DNA from: Rosettibacter sp037481715
GTDB lineage: Bacteria; Bacteroidota; Ignavibacteria; Ignavibacteriales; Melioribacteraceae
NCBI GenBank assembly: GCA_037481715.1
Contig: JBBFLD010000001.1
Span: 1 to 64,000 of the forward strand
Direction of reading: 5' to 3'
Length of the DNA: 64,000 nucleotides
The position numbers and the translations under genes were made by a program. The notes beneath the pieces were generated by a model. It did not search any database and was not told the DNA's origin. It saw only the letters and a list, made by a program, of their open reading frames with translations. Positions 7,038 through 15,433 of this stretch are shown piece after piece; position 1 is the first letter of the stretch; each line of letters starts with the position of its first letter.

Positions 7038-8077
7038 TGAATGTAATCGGAATAGAAACATCTTGCGATGAAACTTCTGTAGCAGTAATATCAAATGGGA
7101 AATTAATTTCCAATTTAATTTCTTCTCAGGATTTTCATGTTGATTACGGCGGTGTTGTTCCTGAATTATCAAGCAGAGCACATCTTCAAATATTGATGCC
7201 GCTTTTGAAAAAAGCTCTTAAAGAATCAAATCTTTCACTAAAAGAAATTGATTTAATTACTGCAACAGCAGGTCCAGGTTTAATTGGGGCTTTACTTGTT
7301 GGATTGACTTTTGCAAAAGGTTTGGCTTATTCACTTAAAAAAACTTTTATTCCTGTAAATCACATTGAAGGACACATATTTTCTGGATTCTTAATGGAAG
7401 AAAAACCAGTGTTTCCTTATTTGTGTCTTGTAGTTTCAGGCGGACATACACTTCTACTAATTGTTAAAAGTGATATTGAAATTATTAAACTTGGAACAAC
7501 TGTAGATGATGCAGCAGGTGAAGCTTTCGACAAAGTTTCTAAATTACTTGGGCTTGGTTATCCTGGTGGTCCGCAAATTCAAAAAATTTCTGAAAATAAA
7601 AATTCCGATTTTGTTGATTTCCCAATTGCTCATTGCCAAAATGAATATGATTTTTCTTTCAGTGGACTTAAAACATCTGTTATTCGATTTATTCAGAAAG
7701 AATATGGAAACAGCGAAAAAATTCCAAATGAACATATCCCATTGATTGCAGCATCATTTCAAAAAGCTGTAGTAAAAGCTTTAACAAGAAATATTGAAAA
7801 AGCATTAAGCAATTTTGAAGTAAACTCAATTTCACTTGTTGGAGGTGTTGCAGCCAATAAATTATTAAGAGAGGAACTTAAAAAAATTTCTGCTCGTTAC
7901 AATAAAAAATTAATAATTCCATCACTTGAATTCTGTGGAGATAATGCTGCTATGATTGCTTACCGCGGCATGAGACTTTATGAATATTCTCAGACAAATG
8001 AAAATTTATTTTATTTTTCCAATCATAATGCTTATCCCGATTTAAATGGCAATACATTTATTAAAGATTTCCATTAA
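7037..8077 (+). CDS. tsaD: tRNA N6-threonylcarbamoyladenosine transferase TsaD
   Basis: Transfers the threonylcarbamoyl group to A37 of ANN-decoding tRNAs together with TsaB and TsaE. The 346-aa protein begins MNVIGIETSCDETSVAV, the ASKHA-type phosphate-binding start. It contains the metal-binding histidines in HIEGHIFSGF (about 111-120) and the blocks TVDDAAGEAFDKVSKLLGL and GGVAANKLLREEL. Its start overlaps the proline dehydrogenase stop by one base. TsaB and TsaE are not seen here. Confidence 0.97.
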   Translation: MNVIGIETSCDETSVAVISNGKLISNLISSQDFHVDYGGVVPELSSRAHLQILMPLLKKALKESNLSLKEIDLITATAGPGLIGALLVGLTFAKGLAYSLKKTFIPVNHIEGHIFSGFLMEEKPVFPYLCLVVSGGHTLLLIVKSDIEIIKLGTTVDDAAGEAFDKVSKLLGLGYPGGPQIQKISENKNSDFVDFPIAHCQNEYDFSFSGLKTSVIRFIQKEYGNSEKIPNEHIPLIAASFQKAVVKALTRNIEKALSNFEVNSISLVGGVAANKLLREELKKISARYNKKLIIPSLEFCGDNAAMIAYRGMRLYEYSQTNENLFYFSNHNAYPDLNGNTFIKDFH

Positions 8078-8088
8078 AAAAATTAGGC

Positions 8089-9147
8089 TTGATATTGATA
8101 ACAGTTATTGATGAAAATAAAAATCAAATATTTAATCGCAATGAAATTTATTTAATTGTAGCTTTTTTTGTCTTTGTCCTTTCAATTTTGATATTTACTT
8201 TCTATGCACCAAATTATTATGAAATGCCTTCACCAGTTCAAATTGACATTCCAAAAGGGATGACACTCAATCAAGTTGTCGATTCACTTTATGTTAAAAA
8301 AATTATTCCAAGCAAAACTAATATGAAAATTGCAGCTTTTATTTATGGTGCAGAAAGAAAAATAAAAGCTGGAAGATATGTAATACCAAATGGCTTAAAT
8401 TATCTTCAACTCATAGAAGAATTGATAAATCCTAAAAAATCATTGCAAGTGCTTGTAACAATTCCAGAGGGAATATGGCAAAATGAATTAGCTAAACTGC
8501 TTGAAGAAAATTTAGGAATTGATTCTGCTAAAGTGATGGAATTGAGCAAAAGTAAATCATTTATCAATTCACTTGGATTGGATACTGATAATCTTGAAGG
8601 TTACCTTTTACCGGAATCATATTATTTTTATTCAAACTCAACCGCTGAAGAAGTTCTCAGAAGATTAAAAAAAGAAATGGATAAATTTCTTGATGATCCA
8701 AAGATTCAAAAAAGAATGCAAGAATTAAAGATGACTAAAAAGCAAGTATTAACATTAGCATCTATAATTGATGCTGAATCGAATTATGTGCCTGAGTTTA
8801 AAAGAATTTCCGGTGTTTATCATAATAGATTAAAAAGAGGAATGCTTTTGCAGGCAGACCCAACGGTTCAATATTTAATTCGAGAAAGAAAGAATAAAAA
8901 AGTTTATTATAAAGATCTTGATATTGATTCAAGATTTAATACTTATAAATATGCAGGACTTCCTCCAGCGCCAATTAATAATCCAGGAAAAGATGCAATT
9001 CTTGCTGCATTGTATCCGGAAAAACATAATTATCTTTATTTTGTTGCAAATGGATTAGGGCAACATAATTTTTCTTCTAATCAATTTGAACATATGGAAA
9101 ACATAGCTCGATACAGGAAATGGTTAAAAAATCAAAATCAATATTAA
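8089..9147 (+). CDS. mltG: Endolytic murein transglycosylase MltG
   Basis: A YceG/MltG-family enzyme that cleaves nascent glycan strands at the inner membrane. It has 352 aa, with one N-terminal membrane anchor (about 21-42), a LysM-like region, then the catalytic block ASIIDAESNYVPEFKRISGVYHNRL with the expected catalytic Glu in DAE. LQADPTVQY and YKYAGLPPAPINNPG are further family signatures. The start is TTG 8089; another in-frame TTG six bases on is possible, since the ribosome binding site is weak. The 3' end overlaps the next gene by 28 bp, suggesting coupling. Confidence 0.93.
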   Translation: MILITVIDENKNQIFNRNEIYLIVAFFVFVLSILIFTFYAPNYYEMPSPVQIDIPKGMTLNQVVDSLYVKKIIPSKTNMKIAAFIYGAERKIKAGRYVIPNGLNYLQLIEELINPKKSLQVLVTIPEGIWQNELAKLLEENLGIDSAKVMELSKSKSFINSLGLDTDNLEGYLLPESYYFYSNSTAEEVLRRLKKEMDKFLDDPKIQKRMQELKMTKKQVLTLASIIDAESNYVPEFKRISGVYHNRLKRGMLLQADPTVQYLIRERKNKKVYYKDLDIDSRFNTYKYAGLPPAPINNPGKDAILAALYPEKHNYLYFVANGLGQHNFSSNQFEHMENIARYRKWLKNQNQY

Positions 9148-10787
9148 TACTCTTTGCAATTTTTATATGGGGTTGCGCTAATCAAATTCCGCCTGGCGGA
9201 GGACCAGTTGATATAATTCCTCCACAGATAATTGAAGTTTATCCTTCAAATGGAACAACAAATTACAATAAAAATTATTTTGAGATTAAATTCAGTGAAT
9301 ATGTTGATAAAAGAACTGTTCGTGATGCAATTTTTATTTCACCTCCGTTGAAATATCCTCTCGAGTATGAGTGGAGTGGGAGAACATTAAAAATAAATTT
9401 TCAAGATACATTAAGAAAAAATACAACATACACTATTACCATTGGAGCTGGAATTGAAGACTTAAATAATCATAACAAAATGATTGAACCATTCTCATTT
9501 GCATTTTCAACTGGAGAAAAAATTGATTCGGGGAAAATTTCAGGAAAGATTTATGACAAAGACCCTGCAGGAGTTATGGTTTTTGCTTACAAAAAAAATA
9601 ATAATGAGATTAACCCTTCAGTTAAAAAACCGGATTTTGTTTCTGAAGTAGGTAAGAATGGAAAATATAATTTAGTTGGTTTAAGTGAAGGAGAATATTT
9701 TGTCTTTGCAATGAAAGATAAATTGAGAGATTTTTTATATCAAAAGAATGAAGATGAATATGGAGTTCAGTTTAAAAAAATTGTTTTGTCGAAAGAGATT
9801 CATGAAATAAATAATGTTGATTTCTTTTTGACTAAAGAGGATACAATTGCACCAAAAATTTTAAATGCATCAATGATGGATAAGAATCATATTCTTATTG
9901 ATTTTAATGAGAGAATTGACAGCTCAAAAATTTCAGTGGATAATTTTTATATAATTGATTCTACAATAAATAAAAAAGTAATTCCGAAATATTTATTCAA
10001 GTCAGCTGAAAAGGGGAATCAATTTAATTTGTGTATTGCTGATACATTAATTAAAGAAAACAAGATTTTTTTAATTGCACAGAATGTTTATGATGTTTAC
10101 GGTAATATTAATCTTAAAGAAGAAATTCAATTAAATGTTGAAACAAAAAAAGATACTGCTGCACCAAAGATTGTGAAAATTGAAAATCAATATCCTGACA
10201 GCAAAACAGATTTTGATAATCCAGTTCTTACATTAAAATTTGATGATGGAATTGAAGAAGACAGTTTAAGAAATGCGATAAGTGTTATTGACATAAAAGA
10301 AAATAAATATCCGTTTGAAATTAATAAAATTGACGATACCTCATTTGATGTGATTCTAAAATCAAATTTAAAGCAGAGAAGTGAATATCAGCTCAATATT
10401 AATCTTAGCAAATTGTCAGATTCAGCAGGGAACAGAGTTGATTCTGTTTATAAATATAAATTTACAACAGCAAGCGAACTTGATTTTTCCGGCATATCGG
10501 GAAAAGTTATGATTGATAATGATACTAACGATGTTATTGTAGTACTTGAAAGCTCTAATGCAAATAAAAATATCTACAAACAAAAAATTGATAAGCAAAA
10601 GAATTTTAATATTAATAAAGTGTTGCCAGGGAAATATTTATTATGGAGTTTTATAGATAAAGACAAAAATGGGAAATATACATTTGGAAGTGTAAATCCA
10701 TTTAAGTTTGCTGAAGAATTCAAATTTTATCCCGATACATTGAATTTAAGAGCCCGCTGGCCTGTTGGAGATGTAATTTTGAAATAA
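9120..10787 (+). CDS. Ig-like domain (SbsA/BIG_5-type) lipoprotein
   Basis: A 555-aa exported protein with a lipoprotein signal: hydrophobic stretch 8-17 and lipobox IWGC with Cys19. The mature N-terminus CANQIPPGGGPVDIIPPQIIEVYPSNGTTN and the following FEIKFSEYVD...TLRKNTTYTITIGAGIEDLNNHNKM are typical of bacterial Ig-like domains common in Bacteroidota and Ignavibacteria. At least two more such repeats follow, around 240-340 and 345-450. The C-terminal part (KVMIDNDTND...LPGKYLLWSFIDKDKNGKY) looks like a carboxypeptidase-regulatory-like beta fold. Specific function is unknown. It overlaps mltG by 28 bp. Confidence 0.85.
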   Translation: MVKKSKSILILFAIFIWGCANQIPPGGGPVDIIPPQIIEVYPSNGTTNYNKNYFEIKFSEYVDKRTVRDAIFISPPLKYPLEYEWSGRTLKINFQDTLRKNTTYTITIGAGIEDLNNHNKMIEPFSFAFSTGEKIDSGKISGKIYDKDPAGVMVFAYKKNNNEINPSVKKPDFVSEVGKNGKYNLVGLSEGEYFVFAMKDKLRDFLYQKNEDEYGVQFKKIVLSKEIHEINNVDFFLTKEDTIAPKILNASMMDKNHILIDFNERIDSSKISVDNFYIIDSTINKKVIPKYLFKSAEKGNQFNLCIADTLIKENKIFLIAQNVYDVYGNINLKEEIQLNVETKKDTAAPKIVKIENQYPDSKTDFDNPVLTLKFDDGIEEDSLRNAISVIDIKENKYPFEINKIDDTSFDVILKSNLKQRSEYQLNINLSKLSDSAGNRVDSVYKYKFTTASELDFSGISGKVMIDNDTNDVIVVLESSNANKNIYKQKIDKQKNFNINKVLPGKYLLWSFIDKDKNGKYTFGSVNPFKFAEEFKFYPDTLNLRARWPVGDVILK

Positions 10788-11132
10788 GAATTAAATTGAT
10801 TGTAAGTCGAAACGAAAGTTTCGACGGAAGAAAGAAGAGATAAAAATAAATTATGCACGCAAATTAGTCCATGTCACAAAGTTATTGATGTAAGTCGAAA
10901 TGTAATTTCTACAAAAGAGAAAAAATATGTTTTTGTACGAAACCTCGTTTTTGTGTTACAAATTTAATATTGTAAGTCGAAACGAAAGTTTCGACGGAAG
11001 AAAGAAAATATATTTTTGCACGAAACTACGTTTCGTGTTTCAAAGTTGTTAGTAGATCGAAATTTTGGTTTCAATAAAATTAGTCAAATTAGATAAGCAG
11101 AGAACTTCGTTCAATCTTACAAGTTGTTACTT
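10788..11132. repeat. REPIN-like cluster between convergent genes
   Basis: Gene-free. Plus-oriented hairpins with a GTAA tag lie at 10806-10825 and 10976-10995 (arms GTCGAAAC and GTTTCGAC, loop GAAA) and, decayed, at 10894-10912. Minus-oriented ones lie at 11019-11037 (loop TAC) and, decayed, at 10936-10955. The pair 10936-10995 has the full REPIN layout with 12 A/T bases between the tags. A further vestige lies at 11099-11122. Confidence 0.85.
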
Positions 11133-12389
11133 TTAGTGATATAAGTAATATTTTGATGCCATTTTTTTGAACCACTTAATATCTTTATTCAAAAGTTCTT
11201 TGATATCATGAAATTTATACCTTTTAGAAAATTGAAGACGAACTTTGTCTGTTCCAATAACTTTGTCGAACATTTTTATACGCGAAGAATCTGCAATGCT
11301 GAAAATTTTTTTATCAGGATAGAGCTTATTAATAACCTCAAGAAAATAAAATTGAATCTGCATTAGATTAACTTTATCGAAATCGTAAATATGAATTTGA
11401 ACTCCATTTAAAATTTTATTCTGCCATTTTCCATATAAAGGTTTATAACTTATCGGTCTAAATTTTACACCGGTGAGTTTTAATGAATTCATATAAGCAG
11501 CAAGTGTATCAGGATTAATCCATTCAGCAGCAAAAGTTTGAAATGGTAAAGTATAACTTATGCCAATCGAAATTTCATTTAACTCGCCAAGTATTCCAGT
11601 TGCAACAAGATAAAATGGAATTTTGCTGTCAGGGACATTTGCAGAGGTTGGCACCCATATTAGTTTTGTATCATCAAATTTCATCCATCGATGCCAGCCT
11701 TCCATTTTTACTATATTTAATTTACACTTCAAACCATTTGAAAGCATTCTTTCATTATTAATCATTAAAGCTAATTCACCGCAAGTTAATCCATACACAT
11801 AAGGAATTTTGTATTGACTGACAAAAGAAATAAAATTTTCTTCAACAACATTTCCTTCGATACGCAAACCACCGAGCGGATTAGGTCTATCAAGAACAAT
11901 GAATTCTTTATTATTTTCTGCAGCTGCTTCCATTGCAAGTCCAAGTGTTGAAATGTATGTATAAGAGCGGCAGCCAATATCTTGAATATCATAAACTAAA
12001 ACATCAATATCTTTGAGCATTTCTGGAGTAGGTTTTTGAGTTTTGCCATATAAAGAATAATACTTAATACCAGTTGTGCTGTCAAAAAAATCTTCTACAA
12101 ATTCACCTGAACCTGCAACTCCTCTAATACCATGTTCTGGACTAAAAACAGCAATCAGCTGAAAATTTTTTGCTTTTTTGAATAAATCAATTGTAGAGAT
12201 TAATTTACTGTTAACACTTGTATGATTTGCTATTAATCCAACCCGCTTGCCATGCAGCAAAGAGAAATTATCTTTTTCGAGTACATCAATTCCAAGCAAA
12301 ACTTTTGGATTCTGAGAATAAACATTCAGCTTGATTATTAAGAAGTAAATAAAAATTATAAACAGCGGTTTCGATAAAAAATTTTTCAT
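11133..12389 (-). CDS. DUF1343 / NamZ-family exo-muramidase-like protein
   Basis: A 418-aa exported protein; the signal peptide covers about residues 1-25 (hydrophobic core FIIFIYFLIIKLNVYS). The body matches the DUF1343 family, whose characterised member NamZ removes terminal N-acetylmuramic acid from peptidoglycan fragments. Diagnostic blocks are VGLIANHTSVNS, FSPEHGIRGVAGSGE, DIDVLVYDIQDIGCRSYTYISTL, LDRPNPLGG, YVYGLTCGELA and WVPTSANVPDSKIPFYLVATGILGELNEISIG. It is transcribed with the histidine-degradation genes upstream (2-bp gap to the cyclodeaminase), but a functional link is not obvious. Confidence 0.9.
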   Translation of the reverse strand: MKNFLSKPLFIIFIYFLIIKLNVYSQNPKVLLGIDVLEKDNFSLLHGKRVGLIANHTSVNSKLISTIDLFKKAKNFQLIAVFSPEHGIRGVAGSGEFVEDFFDSTTGIKYYSLYGKTQKPTPEMLKDIDVLVYDIQDIGCRSYTYISTLGLAMEAAAENNKEFIVLDRPNPLGGLRIEGNVVEENFISFVSQYKIPYVYGLTCGELALMINNERMLSNGLKCKLNIVKMEGWHRWMKFDDTKLIWVPTSANVPDSKIPFYLVATGILGELNEISIGISYTLPFQTFAAEWINPDTLAAYMNSLKLTGVKFRPISYKPLYGKWQNKILNGVQIHIYDFDKVNLMQIQFYFLEVINKLYPDKKIFSIADSSRIKMFDKVIGTDKVRLQFSKRYKFHDIKELLNKDIKWFKKMASKYYLYH

Positions 12390-12391
12390 TA

Positions 12392-13018
12392 CTATTTCAA
12401 TGAGCTTGTTATAATATTCAGATACAAATCTGTTGTTTTTTGAACTTCATCATATATCACTTGAACACTTTTTTGAATTTCAGAAGCAATTGTTTGATTG
12501 CTCAATGATTTACAATTTATTAACACATTCAAATATGCTGATTGAGCAGAAGACTTTATTAATGATACTGCTACGCCTGCATCCGAAATAGAATTTTTGT
12601 TTCCTTTATCAATTATGATTTTTAATAATGGCAAAATAGAACTGCAATTTTTGATTACTTCAAAAGGAATTTCTGCGGCATGCAAAGTGGCATCTTCAAT
12701 TTTTTTTGAACGAATTTCAATTTGTTCTTCATTCTCTTTTGGAAGTTTCATTGCTTCCATAACATTGTTAAAAGCTTGATTATCTTGTTCGGCTAATTCA
12801 AGAAATTTTTTCTTGTAATCATTAAGTTTTTCTTTTACAGAAATCATATCATTTTCAACATCAGCATATTTTTTCTTGCCAATTGTTAAGTTGCATACCA
12901 TTATGCCAAGGCAAGAAGCAAGGGCTCCACAAAATGCAGCAACATTCCCGCCGCCTGGAACAGGTGCACTTGACGATAATTCTGTTAAGTATTCTGAAAT
13001 TGTTTTTGATTCATTCAT
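12392..13018 (-). CDS. Cyclodeaminase/cyclohydrolase family protein (FTCD C-domain, FchA-like)
   Basis: A 208-aa all-helical protein of the formiminotransferase-cyclodeaminase C-domain family. Members either deaminate 5-formimino-THF or hydrolyse methenyl-THF. The glycine-rich N-terminus SSSAPVPGGGNVAAFCGALASCLGIMVCNLTIGKKKY is the family hallmark. It sits 22 bp after the glutamate formimidoyltransferase gene, so deaminating the formimino-THF made by that enzyme is the natural reading. In animals the two are one fused polypeptide. Confidence 0.88.
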   Translation of the reverse strand: MNESKTISEYLTELSSSAPVPGGGNVAAFCGALASCLGIMVCNLTIGKKKYADVENDMISVKEKLNDYKKKFLELAEQDNQAFNNVMEAMKLPKENEEQIEIRSKKIEDATLHAAEIPFEVIKNCSSILPLLKIIIDKGNKNSISDAGVAVSLIKSSAQSAYLNVLINCKSLSNQTIASEIQKSVQVIYDEVQKTTDLYLNIITSSLK

Positions 13019-13040
13019 AAAAATTTCCTTTTTAATTTAG

Positions 13041-14057
13041 TTAAATCATGTATTCAATAATTTTTTCTTCTGGAATAAATTTATTTAATGAATTTAATCC
13101 CAGATTTTCAATTGCAGCTTCAATCAATTTTGTTTCGTTAGATTCTTTGTTGTTTGTATAAAATTTACCTGCTTCAATGATTGCTTTTAATGGAACAAGT
13201 CCAACTATTTCACTGCCACACACATCTACGCCAAGTCTTAACGCTTCTTTTTTTACTTCCTCAAATGCTATATGAATTGGAGTAACATGAAAATTTGTAA
13301 GATTCATTGAAACCTGAGTGATATTATATTTTTCAAGAAAAACTCCCATAGCTTTTACTTCTTTTAATCTTCCAGGAACTCTTATAGTTTTACCATCAAC
13401 TTTTATGATATTTCCATGTTCATCACGTTTTGGATAACCGCTTTCACGCAGCAGTTCACTGATTTCTTTAGCAAATTTAATATCATTCGATTTGATATTT
13501 ACATTATAAGCAATTAAAAAAAATCTTGCACCTGTAACTATTGCACCGAGTTTTGGATTAAAAACAGGTTCACCATAATCTGGAAACCATTCCGGATTTT
13601 TTAATTTTTCTTCCAGTCCTTCATATTCTCCCTGTCTAATATTTGCAAGACTTTTTCGTTCAGGTTTACGAGCTGAATATTCATACAAATAAACAGGAAC
13701 ATTTAATTCACGAGAAATTCTTTCAGCAAATTGCTCTGATATTTTCACGCATTCTTCCATAGTAACATTTGAAACTGGAACAAATGGGACAACATCAATT
13801 GCTCCAATTCTTGGGTGTTCTCCTTTATGAAATCTCATATCAATATTTTTTGCTGCTGCTATGCATGCATTTATTGCTCCATTAAGAATTCCTTCTTCAT
13901 TCCCAGCCATTGTTACAACAACTCGATTATAATCTGCGTCGGGTTCAAGATTCAGCAATTTTACATTAGGAGTTGAATCAATAGCATTTCTAATTTCATT
14001 AAAAGTATTTTCATTTCTTCCTTCACTGAAATTTGGAACACATTCAATAATTTTCAT
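13041..14057 (-). CDS. Glutamate formimidoyltransferase
   Basis: Transfers the formimino group of N-formimino-glutamate to tetrahydrofolate, the last step of one histidine-degradation route. At 338 aa it has both FTCD N-terminal subdomains: MKIIECVPNFSEGRN at the start, VVVTMAGNEEGILNGA, FHKGEHPRIGAIDVVPFVPV (family His and Arg residues) and FNPKLGAIVTGARFFLIAYNVNI. The later block GVFLEKYNITQVSMNLTNFHVTPIHIAFEEVKKEA matches the second subdomain. It lies 7 bp downstream of hutI and upstream of the cyclodeaminase-like gene, in pathway order. Confidence 0.95.
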   Translation of the reverse strand: MKIIECVPNFSEGRNENTFNEIRNAIDSTPNVKLLNLEPDADYNRVVVTMAGNEEGILNGAINACIAAAKNIDMRFHKGEHPRIGAIDVVPFVPVSNVTMEECVKISEQFAERISRELNVPVYLYEYSARKPERKSLANIRQGEYEGLEEKLKNPEWFPDYGEPVFNPKLGAIVTGARFFLIAYNVNIKSNDIKFAKEISELLRESGYPKRDEHGNIIKVDGKTIRVPGRLKEVKAMGVFLEKYNITQVSMNLTNFHVTPIHIAFEEVKKEALRLGVDVCGSEIVGLVPLKAIIEAGKFYTNNKESNETKLIEAAIENLGLNSLNKFIPEEKIIEYMI

Positions 14058-14064
14058 TTTATCC

Positions 14065-15309
14065 TCAAGTTTTTTTATAAATTATTTCTCCTTTTTTAAT
14101 TGTCATCGAGTTTAAATTTTGTCCAATATTGTAAATAATATCTTTATAATCTTTTGAATCAAGAATTGCAAAATCAGCATGCTTATTAATTTCTATGCTT
14201 CCTGTGATATGACTTAAATCAAGTGCTTTTGCTGCATTAATTGTTACAGAAGATATAATTTCTTCTGGAGTCATTTTCATATAAATTGCAGCAAGACTCA
14301 TTATCAAATGTAAATTTATTATGTTTGATGTTCCTGGATTATAATCTGTTGATAAAGCCACAATTGCATTGTTGTCAATTAAACTTCTTGCAGGTGCATA
14401 CTCTGAATTTGAGAAAAAGGATGCCCCAGGTAATAAAACCGCCACAGTTTCACTTTTAGCTATTTCATTAATTTCGTTTTCATCAATTATTTCCAGATGG
14501 TCGGCAGAAAGTAATTTATGTTTTACTGCAAGCTGAATTCCTCCAATGCTATGAAATTGATTTGTGTGAATTCGAATTTTGTATTTAAGTTTTTTTGCTT
14601 TTGAAATTATTAATTCCGTTTCTTCGATATTGAATGCAGATTTTTCGCAATAGATATCAACATATTCAGATAAATTATTTTTGATTATGTATGGGAGAAG
14701 TTCATCAGTAATTAACTTCAAGTAGCCTTCATGGTCATTCTTATATTCTAACGGATATACATGAGCACCTAAAAATGTTGGAACAATATCAATTTTAGAA
14801 GATTTACGGAAATTATTTATTACCTGCAGCAGTTTAATTTCATCATAATAACTTAAACCATAACCACTTTTAATTTCTAAAGTGGTTACTCCCTGTGAAA
14901 TAAAGTTTTCAATTTTTGGTTCAAGCAAATTTATCAATTCATCATAAGATGAATTTCTAACTGCTTGAACAGTTGAATTTATACCTCCTCCGGTTTCCAA
15001 AATTTTTTCATAACTAATCCCGCTTAATCTTTGAAAAAATTCATTTGAACGAGAGCCGGCAAATGCTGCATGAGTATGGCATTCTACAAGACCAGGCAAA
15101 ATTATTTTATCTTTCACTTCAATTGTTTCATCTGCTGAAATTTTATGAAGTGATGAATTTGGAATTAAATCTTTTATTATTCCATTTTCAATTAGAATAG
15201 AATGATTTGTTAAAATAGAGATGTTATTTTGTTCTTTTCCTCTTTTGAAATTTTTTCCATTTGTATCAACAGTAATAATTAAAGCCGGGTTTTTTATTAA
15301 TTTTTTCAT
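14065..15309 (-). CDS. hutI: Imidazolonepropionase
   Basis: A metal-dependent amidohydrolase that opens 4-imidazolone-5-propionate to N-formimino-glutamate. Metal and substrate motifs seen are PGLVECHTHAAFAGSRSNEF, ETGGGINSTVQAVR, LEIKSGYGLSYYDEIKLL, FLGAHVYPLEYK, RIHTNQFHSIGG, SADHLEIIDE and ALSTDYNPGTS. I chose the start at 15309 (MKKLIKNPALIITVD, 414 aa) because it fits the family N-terminus. In-frame ATG 15333 and TTG 15348 would add 8-13 residues, and no start has a strong ribosome binding site. It heads the minus-strand hut-like operon. hutH and hutU are absent from this window. Confidence 0.94.
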   Translation of the reverse strand: MKKLIKNPALIITVDTNGKNFKRGKEQNNISILTNHSILIENGIIKDLIPNSSLHKISADETIEVKDKIILPGLVECHTHAAFAGSRSNEFFQRLSGISYEKILETGGGINSTVQAVRNSSYDELINLLEPKIENFISQGVTTLEIKSGYGLSYYDEIKLLQVINNFRKSSKIDIVPTFLGAHVYPLEYKNDHEGYLKLITDELLPYIIKNNLSEYVDIYCEKSAFNIEETELIISKAKKLKYKIRIHTNQFHSIGGIQLAVKHKLLSADHLEIIDENEINEIAKSETVAVLLPGASFFSNSEYAPARSLIDNNAIVALSTDYNPGTSNIINLHLIMSLAAIYMKMTPEEIISSVTINAAKALDLSHITGSIEINKHADFAILDSKDYKDIIYNIGQNLNSMTIKKGEIIYKKT

Positions 15310-15373
15310 AACATAATTTTTTCTTATCAGCATATTAAAAATAGACAATTCGAAGCCTCAATTTCTAATCTTT

Positions 15374-15404
15374 TTGTTAAGACATTATTAATTTCGTATT
15401 TTTG
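15374..15404 (+). promoter_or_regulatory. Bacteroidota-type promoter upstream of glgA
   Basis: TTG at 15374-15376, 20 nt, then TATTTTTG at 15397-15404 matches the Bacteroidota housekeeping pattern TTG-N19/21-TAnnTTTG. It lies 30 bp before the glgA ATG. The bases after it (AATACTAAA) are identical to those after the promoter at 24742-24771. Confidence 0.55.
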
Positions 15405-15433
15405 AATACTAAAAATGCAAGGATTATCTAAAA

